Assembly (NCBI GenBank): GCA_031431125.1 | Contig: JANPCX010000025.1 | Coordinates: 62,001-126,000, forward strand | Source of the DNA: JANPCX01 sp031431125 | GTDB lineage: Bacteria; Pseudomonadota; Gammaproteobacteria; Burkholderiales; Burkholderiaceae_C | Direction: 5' to 3' | DNA: 64,000 bases | Shown here: positions 35,986 to 46,467 of the stretch, piece by piece | How the letters are laid out: the number at the start of each line of letters is the position of its first letter | Position numbering within the stretch: the first letter of the stretch is position 1 | Program-made: the position numbers and the translations under genes | The notes under the pieces: generated by a model | Database searches by the model: none | Told to the model about the DNA's origin: nothing | The model's input: only the letters and a program-made list of their open reading frames with translations

Positions 35986-37164
35986 TCAACGCAATTTCAA
36001 ACTTGCCAGTCCCACCAAGCAAAGAAGCATGGTGATGATCCAAAAACGAACCACCACTTGGGTTTCTTTCCAACCTGATTTCTCAAAGTGGTGGTGCAGT
36101 GGTGCCATCTTCAAAATGCGGCGCCCTTCGCCGTAACGTTTTTTGGTGTACTTGAAGTAAGTCACCTGCAACATCACCGACATCGCTTCCACCACAAAAA
36201 TGCCGCCCATGATGGCCAGCAGAATTTCTTGGCGCGTGATCACCGCAATGGTTCCGAGTGCACCACCCAAAGCCAGTGCGCCGACATCGCCCATGAAGAC
36301 TTGGGCGGGATGGGCGTTGAACCACAAAAAGGCCAATCCAGCACCGGCCATGGCGGCGCAAAACACCATCAGTTCACCCGCACCGGGAATGTGCGGGATG
36401 AAGAGGTATTTGCTGAACACGGCGTTGCCTGTGACATAAGCAAAAACACCCAGCGCAGAGCCCACCATCACCACCGGCATGATGGCCAGCCCGTCCAGCC
36501 CGTCGGTGAGGTTGACGGCATTGCTCGCCCCCACGATGACGAGGTAGGTCAGGATGATGAAACCGGCCACACCCAGGGGGTAACTCACGGTTTTAAAGAA
36601 GGGCACGATCAAGTCGGCTTTGTTGGGCAAGGGCAAGGTGAAGCCACTGGCCACCCACTGGAAAAACAACTCGGCGACGCGGGCGTTGGAGCTTTCAGAG
36701 ACGCTGAAGGCCAAATAAAAAGCCGCGACCAAACCAATCAGCGATTGCCAAAAATACTTCTCCTTTGAAGGCATGCCTTCGGGGTTCTTCTGAACCACCT
36801 TGCGCCAATCGTCCACCCAGCCTATGGCACCAAAACCAAAGGTGACCAGCATGACGATCCACACGAAGCGGTTGGTCCAGTCAAACCACAACAAGGTGCT
36901 CAGCGCAATCGACAGCAAGATGAGCACACCGCCCATGGTGGGTGTGCCACTTTTCACCAAATGGCTTTGCACGCCATAGTCGCGCACAGGTTGACCGATC
37001 TTCAACGCGGTGAGGCGGCGTATCACCACCGGCCCCAAGGCCAGCCCGATCAAGAGCGCAGTCATGGCGGCCATCACAGAACGGAAGGTGAGGTACTGAA
37101 AAACGCGCATGAAACCCCACTCTGGGTTCATGGTTTGCAACCACTCGGCCAGGCTAGGCAGCAT
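35986..37164 (-). CDS. mraY: Phospho-N-acetylmuramoyl-pentapeptide transferase
   Basis: 392 residues, about ten membrane segments; makes lipid I by linking phospho-MurNAc-pentapeptide to undecaprenyl phosphate. Signatures are SGTPTMGGVLIL, the Mg-binding NLTDGLDGLA, and WFNAHPAQVFMGDVGALALGG. Overlaps the murF stop by 11 bases. Length is slightly above the E. coli protein because of periplasmic/cytoplasmic loop residues near 180. Confidence 0.97.
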   Translation of the reverse strand: MLPSLAEWLQTMNPEWGFMRVFQYLTFRSVMAAMTALLIGLALGPVVIRRLTALKIGQPVRDYGVQSHLVKSGTPTMGGVLILLSIALSTLLWFDWTNRFVWIVMLVTFGFGAIGWVDDWRKVVQKNPEGMPSKEKYFWQSLIGLVAAFYLAFSVSESSNARVAELFFQWVASGFTLPLPNKADLIVPFFKTVSYPLGVAGFIILTYLVIVGASNAVNLTDGLDGLAIMPVVMVGSALGVFAYVTGNAVFSKYLFIPHIPGAGELMVFCAAMAGAGLAFLWFNAHPAQVFMGDVGALALGGALGTIAVITRQEILLAIMGGIFVVEAMSVMLQVTYFKYTKKRYGEGRRILKMAPLHHHFEKSGWKETQVVVRFWIITMLLCLVGLASLKLR

Positions 37165-38553
37165 GGGCTTCTCCGTTGTTGTTCTTGTGTTGCATCAGGG
37201 CATCCACCACCTGTTCCATCTTCATGAAGCGCGAGCCCTTGACCACCACCGAACTGCTGATGGGGGCCTGGGGCAAAGCGACCAACAATTCCTCCACGGC
37301 GTCAAAGTGCCGCCCACCGCTGAAGGCCCGGGCCGCTTCGAGGCAGGCAGCACCTGCCGTCCACAGGGCCTCAATGCCTTGCTGGCGCGCATAGGCACCC
37401 ACTTCGCGGTGGAAGGCGGGGCCATGGTCACCGACCTCGCCCATGTCGCCCAGCACCAACCAGCGGGGGCCGGGCAAAGCGGCCAGCACATCGATGGCGG
37501 CCCGCACCGAGTCGGGGTTGGCGTTGTAGCTGTCGTCGACCAGCGTGAACGCGCGACCGCCCCGGCGCAGCTTGTGCAGTGCCGAGCGGCCACGCACGGC
37601 GCGGAAGTCCTGGATGCCTTGCACGACGGCGGCGAGCGGCGCGCCGAGTGCCAGCGCAGTAGCTGTGGCAGCCAGCGCATTCTTGGCGTTATGTCGGCCA
37701 GGCATGGCCAGTGTGAGGGTGGCGTCGCCATGGGGCGTGTGCAGCGCAATCGTCCAGTGCTCGCCAGTCCAGGTGGCGGTGCCGTGCACGTTGGCCTGGG
37801 TATCGGGCACGTCAAGCGCGAAGTCGACGACCTGGCGCGCGCCGGCGAGTTCACGCCACAGTGGTGTGAAGGTGTCGTCAGCCGGGATGACCACCGTGCC
37901 GCTGGCGCCCAGCGCTGCAATCGCCGCGCCGTTTTCACGCGCCACCGCCTCCACGCTGTGCATGAATTCCTGGTGCTCACGTTGCGCGTTATTCACCAGC
38001 ACCACCGTGGGCGCGGCCAGGGCCGAGAGCCGGGCGATTTCACCGGGCTGGTTCATACCAACTTCAAGCACGGCCACGCGGTGGCTCAGCGCGTCGTCCT
38101 GGCGCAGGCGCAAGAGCGTGAGCGGCAGACCGATGTGGTTGTTGAAGTTGCCCTGCGTGGCCAGCGCACACGCGCCCTGCCAGGCGCGCAGGATGCTGGC
38201 CACCATCTGCGTGACGGTGGTCTTGCCGTTGCTGCCGGCCACCAGTGCTATCGGCAGATGCAAGCGGTGGCGCCAGGCGGCGGCGAGCTCTTGCAGGGCC
38301 AGGCCACTGTCGGCCACCTGCAAGCCTGGCAGTCCGGCCTCGACCAAGCCAGCTTCGGCCAAGGCGGCGGCCGCACCGGCGGCGCGCGCTTGCGCCAGGA
38401 AGGCGTGGCCGTCGAAGTTGTCACCGCGCAGGGCGACGAAGAAGTCCCCCGGCTGCAGGCTGCGCGTGTCGCTGTGCACGCGGCTGAGTTCGGTGTGGCC
38501 GTCGCCCACGAGCACAGAGTGCGGCAGTAGCGCGTGGGCTTGCGCCAGCGTCA

Positions 38554-38557
<4 letters not shown>
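37154..38557 (-). CDS. murF: UDP-MurNAc-tripeptide-D-alanyl-D-alanine ligase
   Basis: 467 residues from the ATG at 38557, which overlaps the murE stop as ATGA; a GTG at 38566 is possible. Adds D-Ala-D-Ala to the tripeptide precursor. ATP site VAGSNGKTTVTQM near 110, EVGMNQPGEI, HNAKNALAATATAL and DDSYNANPDSV are visible. Base composition changes within this gene: codons in its middle end in G or C much more often than those of mraY just downstream, while the protein stays intact. Confidence 0.96.
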
Positions 38558-40038
<1,481 letters not shown>

Positions 40039-41796
40039 CTAGAAGCTCTCCGGCTCAGCGGGCGGCGTGGGCTTGTTGCTGATCAGCGCCTTGACCTCGA
40101 TGTCGGGCTGCACGTTCATCATGCGCAGCGTTTGCTGCACAACCTGGCTGAACACGGGCGCGGCGACATCACCGCCGTAGAAGATGCCTTTGCTCGGCTC
40201 GTCAACCATCACCGCCACCACGATGCGCGGGTTGTTCACGGGCGCCAGGCCCACAAACCACGCGCGGTATTTGCTGGTGTAGCTGCGGCCCTCTTGCTTG
40301 CGCGCGGTGCCGGTTTTTCCGCCCACCGAATAGCCGATGGCCTGCGCTTTGGGCGCGGTGCCGCCGGGGCCTGCAGCCATCAACAACATCTGGCGCACCT
40401 CGCGCGCCGTCTTGACCGAGAGCACGCGTTGACCAGGCACTTGCGCGGCGCTGGCGGCACCTTCGTGGCGCAGCATGGTCAGCGGGATGACTTCACCGTC
40501 GCGCGCAAACACGGTGTAGGAACGCGCCAACTGAAAGAGGCTGGCCGAGAGGCCGTAGCCGTAGCTCATGGTCGCCTGCTCGATCGGCCGCCAGCTCTTG
40601 TACGGGCGCAGCCGGCCCGTCACCGCACCGGGGAAATCGATCTGCGGCTTCTGCCCAAAGCCGACCTGGGCGAAGGTTTCCCACATCTCACGCGCAGGCA
40701 TCTGCATGGCCAGTTTCACCGTGCCGACGTTGCTGGATTTCTGGATCACTTCGGCCAGGCTCAGCTCGCCATGCGGGTGCGAATCGGAGATGGTGTGTGC
40801 GCCCATGGTGAGCTTGCCCGGCGCCGTCTGGATGCGTGAAGCGGGCGTGTAGCCGTGGTGTTCCAGCGCCAGTGCGGCGGTAAAGGGTTTCATCGTCGAG
40901 CCGGGCTCGAAGACGTCGGTCATGGCGCGGTTGCGCAGCGGCTCGCCCGACAACTTATGGCGCAGCGCCGGGTTGTAGCTGGGGTAGTTGGCCAGTGCCA
41001 GTACTTCGCCGGTTGTGACGTCGAGCACGACCACACTGCCGGCCTTGGCACCATGCTGCGCCACGGCGTCGCGCAGGCGCTGGTAGGCGAAGAACTGCAC
41101 CTTGGAGTCGATCGACAGGGTGATGTCGCGGCCGTTGACGGCGTCGGTCTGGTCGACGATGTCTTCGATGACGCGGCCCAGGCGATCTTTCATCACGAAG
41201 CGTGAGCCGTCGCGGCCTTGCAGGTCTTTCTGGAAGCCGAGCTCGATGCCTTCGCGGCCCTGGTCGTCGATGTCGGTGAAGCCCACCACGTGCGCGGCGG
41301 CTTCGCCCTCGGGGTACTTGCGCCGGTACTCCTGCACCTGGTGCACGCCCTTGATCTTCAGCGCCTTGACTTGCGCGGCCACGTCGTCGTCAAGCTGGCG
41401 GCGCAACCAGGCGAATTTTGGGTTGGCCTCGAGCTTGTCGGCCAGCTCTTCAGGCTTCATGCCCAGCAGCTTGAGCAAGGCTTTGCGCTGCACGGCGTCG
41501 GCCTGGAAGTCCTTGGGGATCATCCACAGCGAAGGCACCGGGATCGAGCTGGCCAGCAGCAGGCCATTGCGGTCGTAGATGCGGCCGCGGCTGGCCGGCA
41601 GTTCGATCGTGTGGGCGTAGCGCTTTTCGCCCTGCATCAAGTAGAAATCGGTCTTGATGATCTGGATGTAGGCAGCGCGGCCGATGAGCACCAGGAAGGC
41701 CATGCCGACCAAGGCCACCACCAGGCGCGAACGCCAGGGCGGCGTTTTTTCGGCCAGCAGCGGGCTGGTGGCGTAGTTGACGTCTTGGCGGCTCAC
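40039..41796 (-). CDS. ftsI: Septal peptidoglycan transpeptidase FtsI (PBP3)
   Basis: 585 residues with an N-terminal membrane anchor (LVVALVGMAFLVLIGRAAYI), a PBP dimerisation module (ELPASRGRIYDRNGLLLA), and a transpeptidase domain with active-site STMK in PGSTMKPF, the SSN motif (KSSNVGT) and KTGTARK. It crosslinks septal murein with FtsW. GTG start overlapping the ftsL stop (GTGA). Confidence 0.96.
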   Translation of the reverse strand: MSRQDVNYATSPLLAEKTPPWRSRLVVALVGMAFLVLIGRAAYIQIIKTDFYLMQGEKRYAHTIELPASRGRIYDRNGLLLASSIPVPSLWMIPKDFQADAVQRKALLKLLGMKPEELADKLEANPKFAWLRRQLDDDVAAQVKALKIKGVHQVQEYRRKYPEGEAAAHVVGFTDIDDQGREGIELGFQKDLQGRDGSRFVMKDRLGRVIEDIVDQTDAVNGRDITLSIDSKVQFFAYQRLRDAVAQHGAKAGSVVVLDVTTGEVLALANYPSYNPALRHKLSGEPLRNRAMTDVFEPGSTMKPFTAALALEHHGYTPASRIQTAPGKLTMGAHTISDSHPHGELSLAEVIQKSSNVGTVKLAMQMPAREMWETFAQVGFGQKPQIDFPGAVTGRLRPYKSWRPIEQATMSYGYGLSASLFQLARSYTVFARDGEVIPLTMLRHEGAASAAQVPGQRVLSVKTAREVRQMLLMAAGPGGTAPKAQAIGYSVGGKTGTARKQEGRSYTSKYRAWFVGLAPVNNPRIVVAVMVDEPSKGIFYGGDVAAPVFSQVVQQTLRMMNVQPDIEVKALISNKPTPPAEPESF

Positions 41797-42074
41797 TTGG
41801 TGGCTCCCGACGCCGCGTCATCCACAAAGTGCGTCGCCCCGGGCACGGCGGTGGCCATCTTCAGCCGCTCGCGCGCCACTTTGTCGACACGCAGGTGCGT
41901 GGCCTGCGCCTGGCGTTCGCTATCCAGGCGCTTGTAGTCGATGTCGAGCTGGTGCTGCTGGTTACGCGCGCTGTCGAGCGCGGCAAAAACACGACGCGAC
42001 TCGTACGAGACCTTCACCAGGTAGAGGCAGCTGCCCATCAAAACCGCCAGCAAGAGCAGGTGCAGCTTGGTCAC
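41793..42074 (-). CDS. ftsL: Cell division protein FtsL
   Basis: 93 residues: an N-terminal membrane segment (LHLLLLAVLMGSCLYLV) and a periplasmic coiled coil (ALDSARNQQHQLDIDYKRLDSE). Partner of FtsB and FtsQ. Sequence is weakly conserved, so the call rests on size, topology and position between rsmH and ftsI. GTG start overlapping the rsmH stop. Confidence 0.92.
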   Translation of the reverse strand: MTKLHLLLLAVLMGSCLYLVKVSYESRRVFAALDSARNQQHQLDIDYKRLDSERQAQATHLRVDKVARERLKMATAVPGATHFVDDAASGATK

Positions 42075-43012
42075 TGGAGCACCTCAGCTTCGGCGTTAGC
42101 ACGCTCAGCCACGCGCAGCATGGCCGAGCGCGCGCGCGGGTTGGCGCGCACCTCATCATCACTGGCACGGGTGCGGCCCAGGGAGATCAAACGCATGGCC
42201 TTGGCCGGGGCGAACGGCGCGCGGCGGTCCACCACCTCGCGGCTTTCGCGCGCGATGAATTGCTTGACGATGCGGTCTTCCAGCGAATGAAAGCTGATGA
42301 CCACCAGGCGGCCGCTCGGCGCCAGCAGCGCCAGCGCGGCGGCCAGGCCCTGCTCTAGCGCTTCGAGCTCGGCGTTGAAGAAAATCCGAAGAGCTTGAAA
42401 GGTGCGTGTGGCGGGGTCTTGCCCCGGCTCGCGGGTCTTGACGACACGAGCCACGAGTGCGGCGAGCTCACCCGTGCGCTGCACCGGCTGCCCGCCCTCG
42501 CGGCGAGCCACAAGCGCCTTTGCAACCTGGCCAGCAAACCGTTCTTCGCCATAGTCCTTCACCACCTGGGCAATCAATCGCTCGTCGGCGCGGGCCAGAA
42601 ACTCGGCCGCGGTTTCGCCACGGCTGGTGTCCATGCGCATGTCCAGCGGCGCGTCAAAACGAAAGCTGAAACCGCGCTCGGGGGTGTCGATCTGCGGCGA
42701 GCTCACCCCCAGGTCGAGCAGCACGCCGTGGACGCGCCGGATGCCCATGCCTTCAAGCTCGGCGCGCATGTCGGCAAAGCTCGCGTGGCAGATGGCAAAA
42801 CGCGGGTCACCGGCCAGCGCGGCGGCGGCTTCAATCGCCTGCGGGTCTTTGTCGAAGGCGATCAGGCGCCCCGCCGGCGCCAGGCGCTCGAGCACGGCGC
42901 GCGCGTGGCCACCGCGGCCGAAGGTGCCGTCGACGTAAGTGCCCTCAGGCGCCGTCACCAGCGCGTCGACCGCTTCGGCTAACAAGACAGCGGTGTGCAC
43001 AGCAGCACTCAT
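42071..43012 (-). CDS. rsmH: 16S rRNA (cytosine-1402-N4) methyltransferase
   Basis: 313 residues from the ATG at 43012, overlapping the mraZ stop as ATGA; the frame extends upstream without family similarity. SAM site YVDGTFGRGGHARAVLE near 30, HASFADMRAEL, LLDLGVSSPQID, ERGFSFRFDAPLDMRM and the C-terminal ISFHSLEDRIVKQFI identify RsmH (MraW). Confidence 0.97.
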   Translation of the reverse strand: MSAAVHTAVLLAEAVDALVTAPEGTYVDGTFGRGGHARAVLERLAPAGRLIAFDKDPQAIEAAAALAGDPRFAICHASFADMRAELEGMGIRRVHGVLLDLGVSSPQIDTPERGFSFRFDAPLDMRMDTSRGETAAEFLARADERLIAQVVKDYGEERFAGQVAKALVARREGGQPVQRTGELAALVARVVKTREPGQDPATRTFQALRIFFNAELEALEQGLAAALALLAPSGRLVVISFHSLEDRIVKQFIARESREVVDRRAPFAPAKAMRLISLGRTRASDDEVRANPRARSAMLRVAERANAEAEVLQ

Positions 43013-43461
43013 CGGATGACGATATTGCGCACCGCTTCGGGCCGCCCGGCGGCGATGAGCGCGGCTTCGCGTTCGCCGTAGCGGGCGTTGTCCCACAATT
43101 CAAAGTTGGACCCCACGCCCATGAACTTCACGTCTTTGTCCAGGCCGGCCCAGGCCCGCAGCTCTTGCGGGATGAGCACGCGCGAGCCCGAGTCGATTTC
43201 AACGTCAGTCGCGCTGCCGATGTACAGCCGGCGCCAGCCTTCGTTGTCGATGCTCAGCGCGTTGAGCTCGGCCTCGAACTTCTCCCACACCGGCAGCGGG
43301 AAGAGCGACAGGCAGCCGTCGGGGTTCTTCGCCACCACCAACTGGCCTGCGGCCTTGGCGACCAGCTCGTCGCGGTACCGCGCAGGCACAGTCAGACGCG
43401 ACTTTTGGTCTAGCGTCAGTACCGGCCCACCACGGAAGTTGAAAGAAGTCACTTGACCCAC
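43009..43461 (-). CDS. mraZ: Transcriptional regulator MraZ
   Basis: Up to 150 residues with two AbrB/MraZ half-repeats: FRGGPVLTLDQKSRLTVPARYRD and YIGSATDVEIDSGSRVLIPQ. MraZ forms a ring and represses the division cluster in E. coli. The first GTG (43461) lies within the third of the upstream 10-bp repeats; a second GTG at 43452 is possible. First gene of the leftward cluster. Confidence 0.94.
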   Translation of the reverse strand: MGQVTSFNFRGGPVLTLDQKSRLTVPARYRDELVAKAAGQLVVAKNPDGCLSLFPLPVWEKFEAELNALSIDNEGWRRLYIGSATDVEIDSGSRVLIPQELRAWAGLDKDVKFMGVGSNFELWDNARYGEREAALIAAGRPEAVRNIVIR

Positions 43462-43484
43462 TCTGAGACACTTTTCCCCACTTT
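43455..43484 (-). promoter_or_regulatory. MraZ-type operator: three 10-bp phased repeats
   Basis: On the minus strand AAAGTGGGGA, AAAGTGTCTC and AGAGTGGGTC follow each other, placing GTG(G/T) cores exactly 10 bases apart; the last overlaps the mraZ start. MraZ of E. coli binds direct TGGGN repeats five bases apart and MraZ of mollicutes binds AAAGTG-type repeats, so this array is the expected autoregulatory site. A possible promoter is TTGACC (43504-43509) with a weak -10 at 43482-43487. Confidence 0.7.
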
Positions 43485-43702
43485 ACCAAATTGGCAGGGG
43501 CCAGGTCAACCGCGTGGGCGGCAAAAAATTAGTCGAATCAAGGACTTACCAACGCAATCGCAAGCAACTGTCTGGCAAAAAAATCGTTCTAAATCGGGGA
43601 CTTGAAGGGTGATGTGAAAGTTCAGCCTGAAGAGGCTGGCGCGGCATCGGGTCAAACCCGAGGGCCGCGCAAGTCGCATCGGGCACGGGCAGCGCTCGCA
43701 CA

Positions 43703-44188
43703 ATGTCGGCCATGGACCACCTCAAGCTCCCCCCGCCGCCACTCTCGCCCCTGCTCAACCTCAGCGTCGACGTCGGCGGCGCGCTCGACGTCGGCGTCGG
43801 CGCGTTTGGCCGCCGGCGCATGGTCAGCATCCTTGGCGGCAGCTTCGCAGGCGCGCTGGGCCAGGGGCGCATCTTGCCGGGCGGCGCGGACTGGCAGCTC
43901 GTGGTGCAAGACGGCACGGCCGCGCACCTGGACGCGCGCTACGTGCTGGAGTTCGACGACGGGGCGCTTGTCTACGTGCACAACTCGGCCTTGCGCGTGG
44001 CCACAGCCGAGATCTCGGCGGCCTTGATGCGCGGCGAGGTGGTGCCCGACGAGGCCGTGTACTTCCGCTGCCAGCCGCGTTTCGAGACCGCTGCGCCGCA
44101 TCTGGCCTGGCTGATGCAGCGCCAGTTCATCGGCACGGGCGTGCGCCGCCCAGCCAGCGTGCACTTAAGTTTTTTCACGGTGGACTGA
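43703..44188 (+). CDS. DUF3237 family protein
   Basis: 161 residues of the DUF3237 beta-barrel family, of unknown function. The family pattern is visible in RRMVSILGGSFAGALGQGRILPGGADW, HLDARYVLEFDDGALVYVHNSALR, YFRCQPRFETAAPHLAWLMQRQFIGTGVRRP and a C-terminal FFTV. No signal peptide. Start at 43703 (MSAMDH) or three codons later. Divergent from mraZ, so its promoter region is shared with the division cluster, and it is followed after 8 bases by a membrane-protein gene. Confidence 0.85.
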   Translation: MSAMDHLKLPPPPLSPLLNLSVDVGGALDVGVGAFGRRRMVSILGGSFAGALGQGRILPGGADWQLVVQDGTAAHLDARYVLEFDDGALVYVHNSALRVATAEISAALMRGEVVPDEAVYFRCQPRFETAAPHLAWLMQRQFIGTGVRRPASVHLSFFTVD

Positions 44189-44196
44189 ACGCGGCC

Positions 44197-44526
44197 ATGC
44201 TCGACAACGACCCGCTCTACAAACTGCGCCACGCGCTCCTGGGGCTGATGCTGGCGCTGGGCCTTTCAGTACCGCTCGCGGCCTGGCTGGGGAGCGTGCT
44301 AACTGGCTTGTTCGTAGACAGCTACGGCGCGCGCGTGGCGGTGTACAGCGTGCTGCTGGTGTACGTCATCGCTGGCGCGGTGATGCTCTTCATCAAGGTC
44401 GCCCAGCATGAGACGCGGCCGCTCAATGCCGGGCGATTGTTGATGTGGCTGGCCAGCCTGTGGTGCTGGCCTTTGTTGCTGCTGCGCCGGGGCGGCGCCG
44501 AGAAAACACCCGATCAGAACGCGTAG
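44197..44526 (+). CDS. Small membrane protein, unknown function
   Basis: 109 residues with three likely membrane segments (ALLGLMLALGLSVPLAAWLG, VYSVLLVYVIAGAVMLFI and LLMWLASLWCWPLLLLR) and a polar tail. No named family recognised. Only 8 bases separate it from the DUF3237 gene, so the two are probably cotranscribed. The stop of the truncated aldehyde dehydrogenase converges on it 13 bases away. Confidence 0.65.
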   Translation: MLDNDPLYKLRHALLGLMLALGLSVPLAAWLGSVLTGLFVDSYGARVAVYSVLLVYVIAGAVMLFIKVAQHETRPLNAGRLLMWLASLWCWPLLLLRRGGAEKTPDQNA

Positions 44527-44539
44527 TTCGAGCGGGACG

Positions 44540-45265
44540 TCAGAACGGATAGTGTCGCGGCGCCGTTTGAAGCGTGATCCAGCGCAGCTCGGTGAACTCA
44601 TGCACTCCCGCCTTGCCGCCAAAGCGGCCCATGCCCGAGCCTTTGACGCCGCCGAAAGGCATTTGCGCTTCGACGTGCACCGTGGGGCCGTTGACATGGC
44701 AGATGCCTGATTCGATGCGCCGCGCCACGTTCCAGGCACGCGCCACGTCACGGCCGAAGACGGCGGCAGACAGGCCGTACTCGTTGTCGTTGGCACAAAT
44801 CACCGCTTCGTCGACACCGTCCACACGCACGATGCACTTCACCGGGCCGAAGGTCTCTTCAGCGTAGATGCGCATGGCGGGGGTGACGTGGTCGAGCAGC
44901 GTGGCCGGCATCAAGGTGGAGTCGGCCTTGCCGCCGCACACCAGCTTGGCGCCCTTGGCCAGCGCGTCGTCGATGAGCGCGTTGCAATGTTCCACCGTGC
45001 TCATGCCGATGACCGAACCCAGCACCACCGGCTCAGGCTTGCGCGGGTCACCCAGCGGCAGGCCGCGCGCCTTCTTCGCGAAGAGGGCCACGAAGTCGTC
45101 GGCGACCTTGGCGTCGACGATGAAGCGCTCGGTGGACATGCAGATTTGCCCGCTGTTGGCAAAGGCGCCGAAGGCCGCAGCGTTCACCGCGTCGTCAAGG
45201 TCGGCGTCGTCCAGCACCAGCATGGGCGCCTTGCCGCCGAGTTCCAGCACCACGGGTTTGAGGTA
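44540..45265 (-). pseudogene. Aldehyde dehydrogenase, 5'-truncated remnant
   Basis: The C-terminal half of an aldehyde dehydrogenase resembling vanillin/salicylaldehyde dehydrogenases. It begins abruptly at YLKPVVLELGGKAP (45265 leftward), with an in-frame TAG directly before the Tyr (45266-45268). The Glu of ELGGK and the catalytic Cys in SGQICMSTERF remain, then EETFGPVKCIV, GGVKGSGMG and the C-terminus are intact. The NAD-binding half (about 240 residues) is missing. No start codon with a ribosome site is present, and the sequence beyond the break has no similarity to the family. It is therefore a gene cut by an insertion or deletion, with the break marking the edge of the accessory island. 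Confidence 0.85.
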
Positions 45266-45341
45266 CTAAAAGAGCCCAGGGTCAGGTCTTGCAATCCAGC
45301 ATCCAACGCGCCACTTCTAATGGCTTGAACGCGGCCTTGTT

Positions 45342-46409
45342 TCAGTTCAAACGCAGTCCCGTTTCAGCGTCGAACAGGTGCAGTCGTTCGGCAGGCAAGC
45401 GCACCGCCAACCGATCACCCGGACGCACCGACGAACGTGGTGCAAGCACACGCAGCCGCTGCGCATCGAAGCTGCCGATCAACAGCGACGTCGTACCCAG
45501 ATGCTCACAGACTTCGACGTCGAGCCAGCCCTGTGCGCCGGGAGAAGACAGGTCGGCGAGCAACTCGACATGGTCAGGCCGAATGCCGGCCTTGAGCAGC
45601 CGGCCCTGGGCGAGGCCGGCCAGCCCGGCACCTTCGATCGACAGACCCGCACCGCAAAGTGTGCTGCCTTCAACCCTGACGTCCAGGACATTCATTTCCG
45701 GCGAGCCGACAAAGGTCGCCACGTAGAGGTTGGTTGGCCGGTCGAAGATCTCCAGCGGCGGACCGACCTGCTGCACGCGGCCGTCGCGCATGACGACCAC
45801 CTGATCGGCCAGCGTCATGGCCTCTGTCTGGTCGTGGGTGACGTAGATCATGCTCTTGCCGATGCGCCGGTGCAGCTTGAAGATCTCTTCGCGCATCTGC
45901 ACACGCAGCTTGGCGTCCAGGTTGGACAGCGGCTCGTCGAGCAGGAACACCTCGGCGTCGCGCACGATGGCACGGCCCAGTGCGACACGTTGCATCTGGC
46001 CACCCGAGAGTTGTTTGGGCCGGCGCTCAAGCAAATCGGTCAGGCCCAGCAGCTTGGACGCGGTGGCCACGCGCGATGTGATGTCGGCCTCGGCCACACC
46101 GCGGATGCGCAGGCCGAAGCCGAGGTTCTCGCGCACCGACTTGTGCGGGTACAGCGCGTAGTTCTGGAACACCATCGCAATGTCGCGGTCCTTGGGGTCC
46201 AACTGCGTGACATCGCGGCCACCGATCGTGATGCGGCCCTGGCTCACCGTCTCCAGCCCCGCCACCATGCGCAGCGTCGTCGTCTTGCCGCAGCCCGATG
46301 GGCCCAGCAGCACGGTGAAGCCGCCGTCGGGCAGCACCAGGTTGACATCGTTGACGACGGCGACTTCGCCGAATCGTTTGTGGACATGTTCGAGTTGCAC
46401 GACGGACAT
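45342..46409 (-). CDS. Carbohydrate ABC transporter ATPase (UgpC/MalK family)
   Basis: 355 residues. Walker A GPSGCGKTT (about 36-44), Q-loop FQNYALYPH, signature LSGGQMQRVALGRA, Walker B VFLLDEPLSNLD, H-loop YVTHDQTEAM, and a C-terminal OB-type regulatory domain ending in HLFDAETG. It is the shared energising subunit type of CUT1 sugar/glycerol-phosphate importers. It ends the leftward operon SBP-permease-permease-ATPase. Confidence 0.93.
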   Translation of the reverse strand: MSVVQLEHVHKRFGEVAVVNDVNLVLPDGGFTVLLGPSGCGKTTTLRMVAGLETVSQGRITIGGRDVTQLDPKDRDIAMVFQNYALYPHKSVRENLGFGLRIRGVAEADITSRVATASKLLGLTDLLERRPKQLSGGQMQRVALGRAIVRDAEVFLLDEPLSNLDAKLRVQMREEIFKLHRRIGKSMIYVTHDQTEAMTLADQVVVMRDGRVQQVGPPLEIFDRPTNLYVATFVGSPEMNVLDVRVEGSTLCGAGLSIEGAGLAGLAQGRLLKAGIRPDHVELLADLSSPGAQGWLDVEVCEHLGTTSLLIGSFDAQRLRVLAPRSSVRPGDRLAVRLPAERLHLFDAETGLRLN

Positions 46410-46467
46410 CGGTCTACCTTCTTGTTGGCAGTGTTGCCTGCAGTGGCGGTGGGAGGTGCAACACGAT

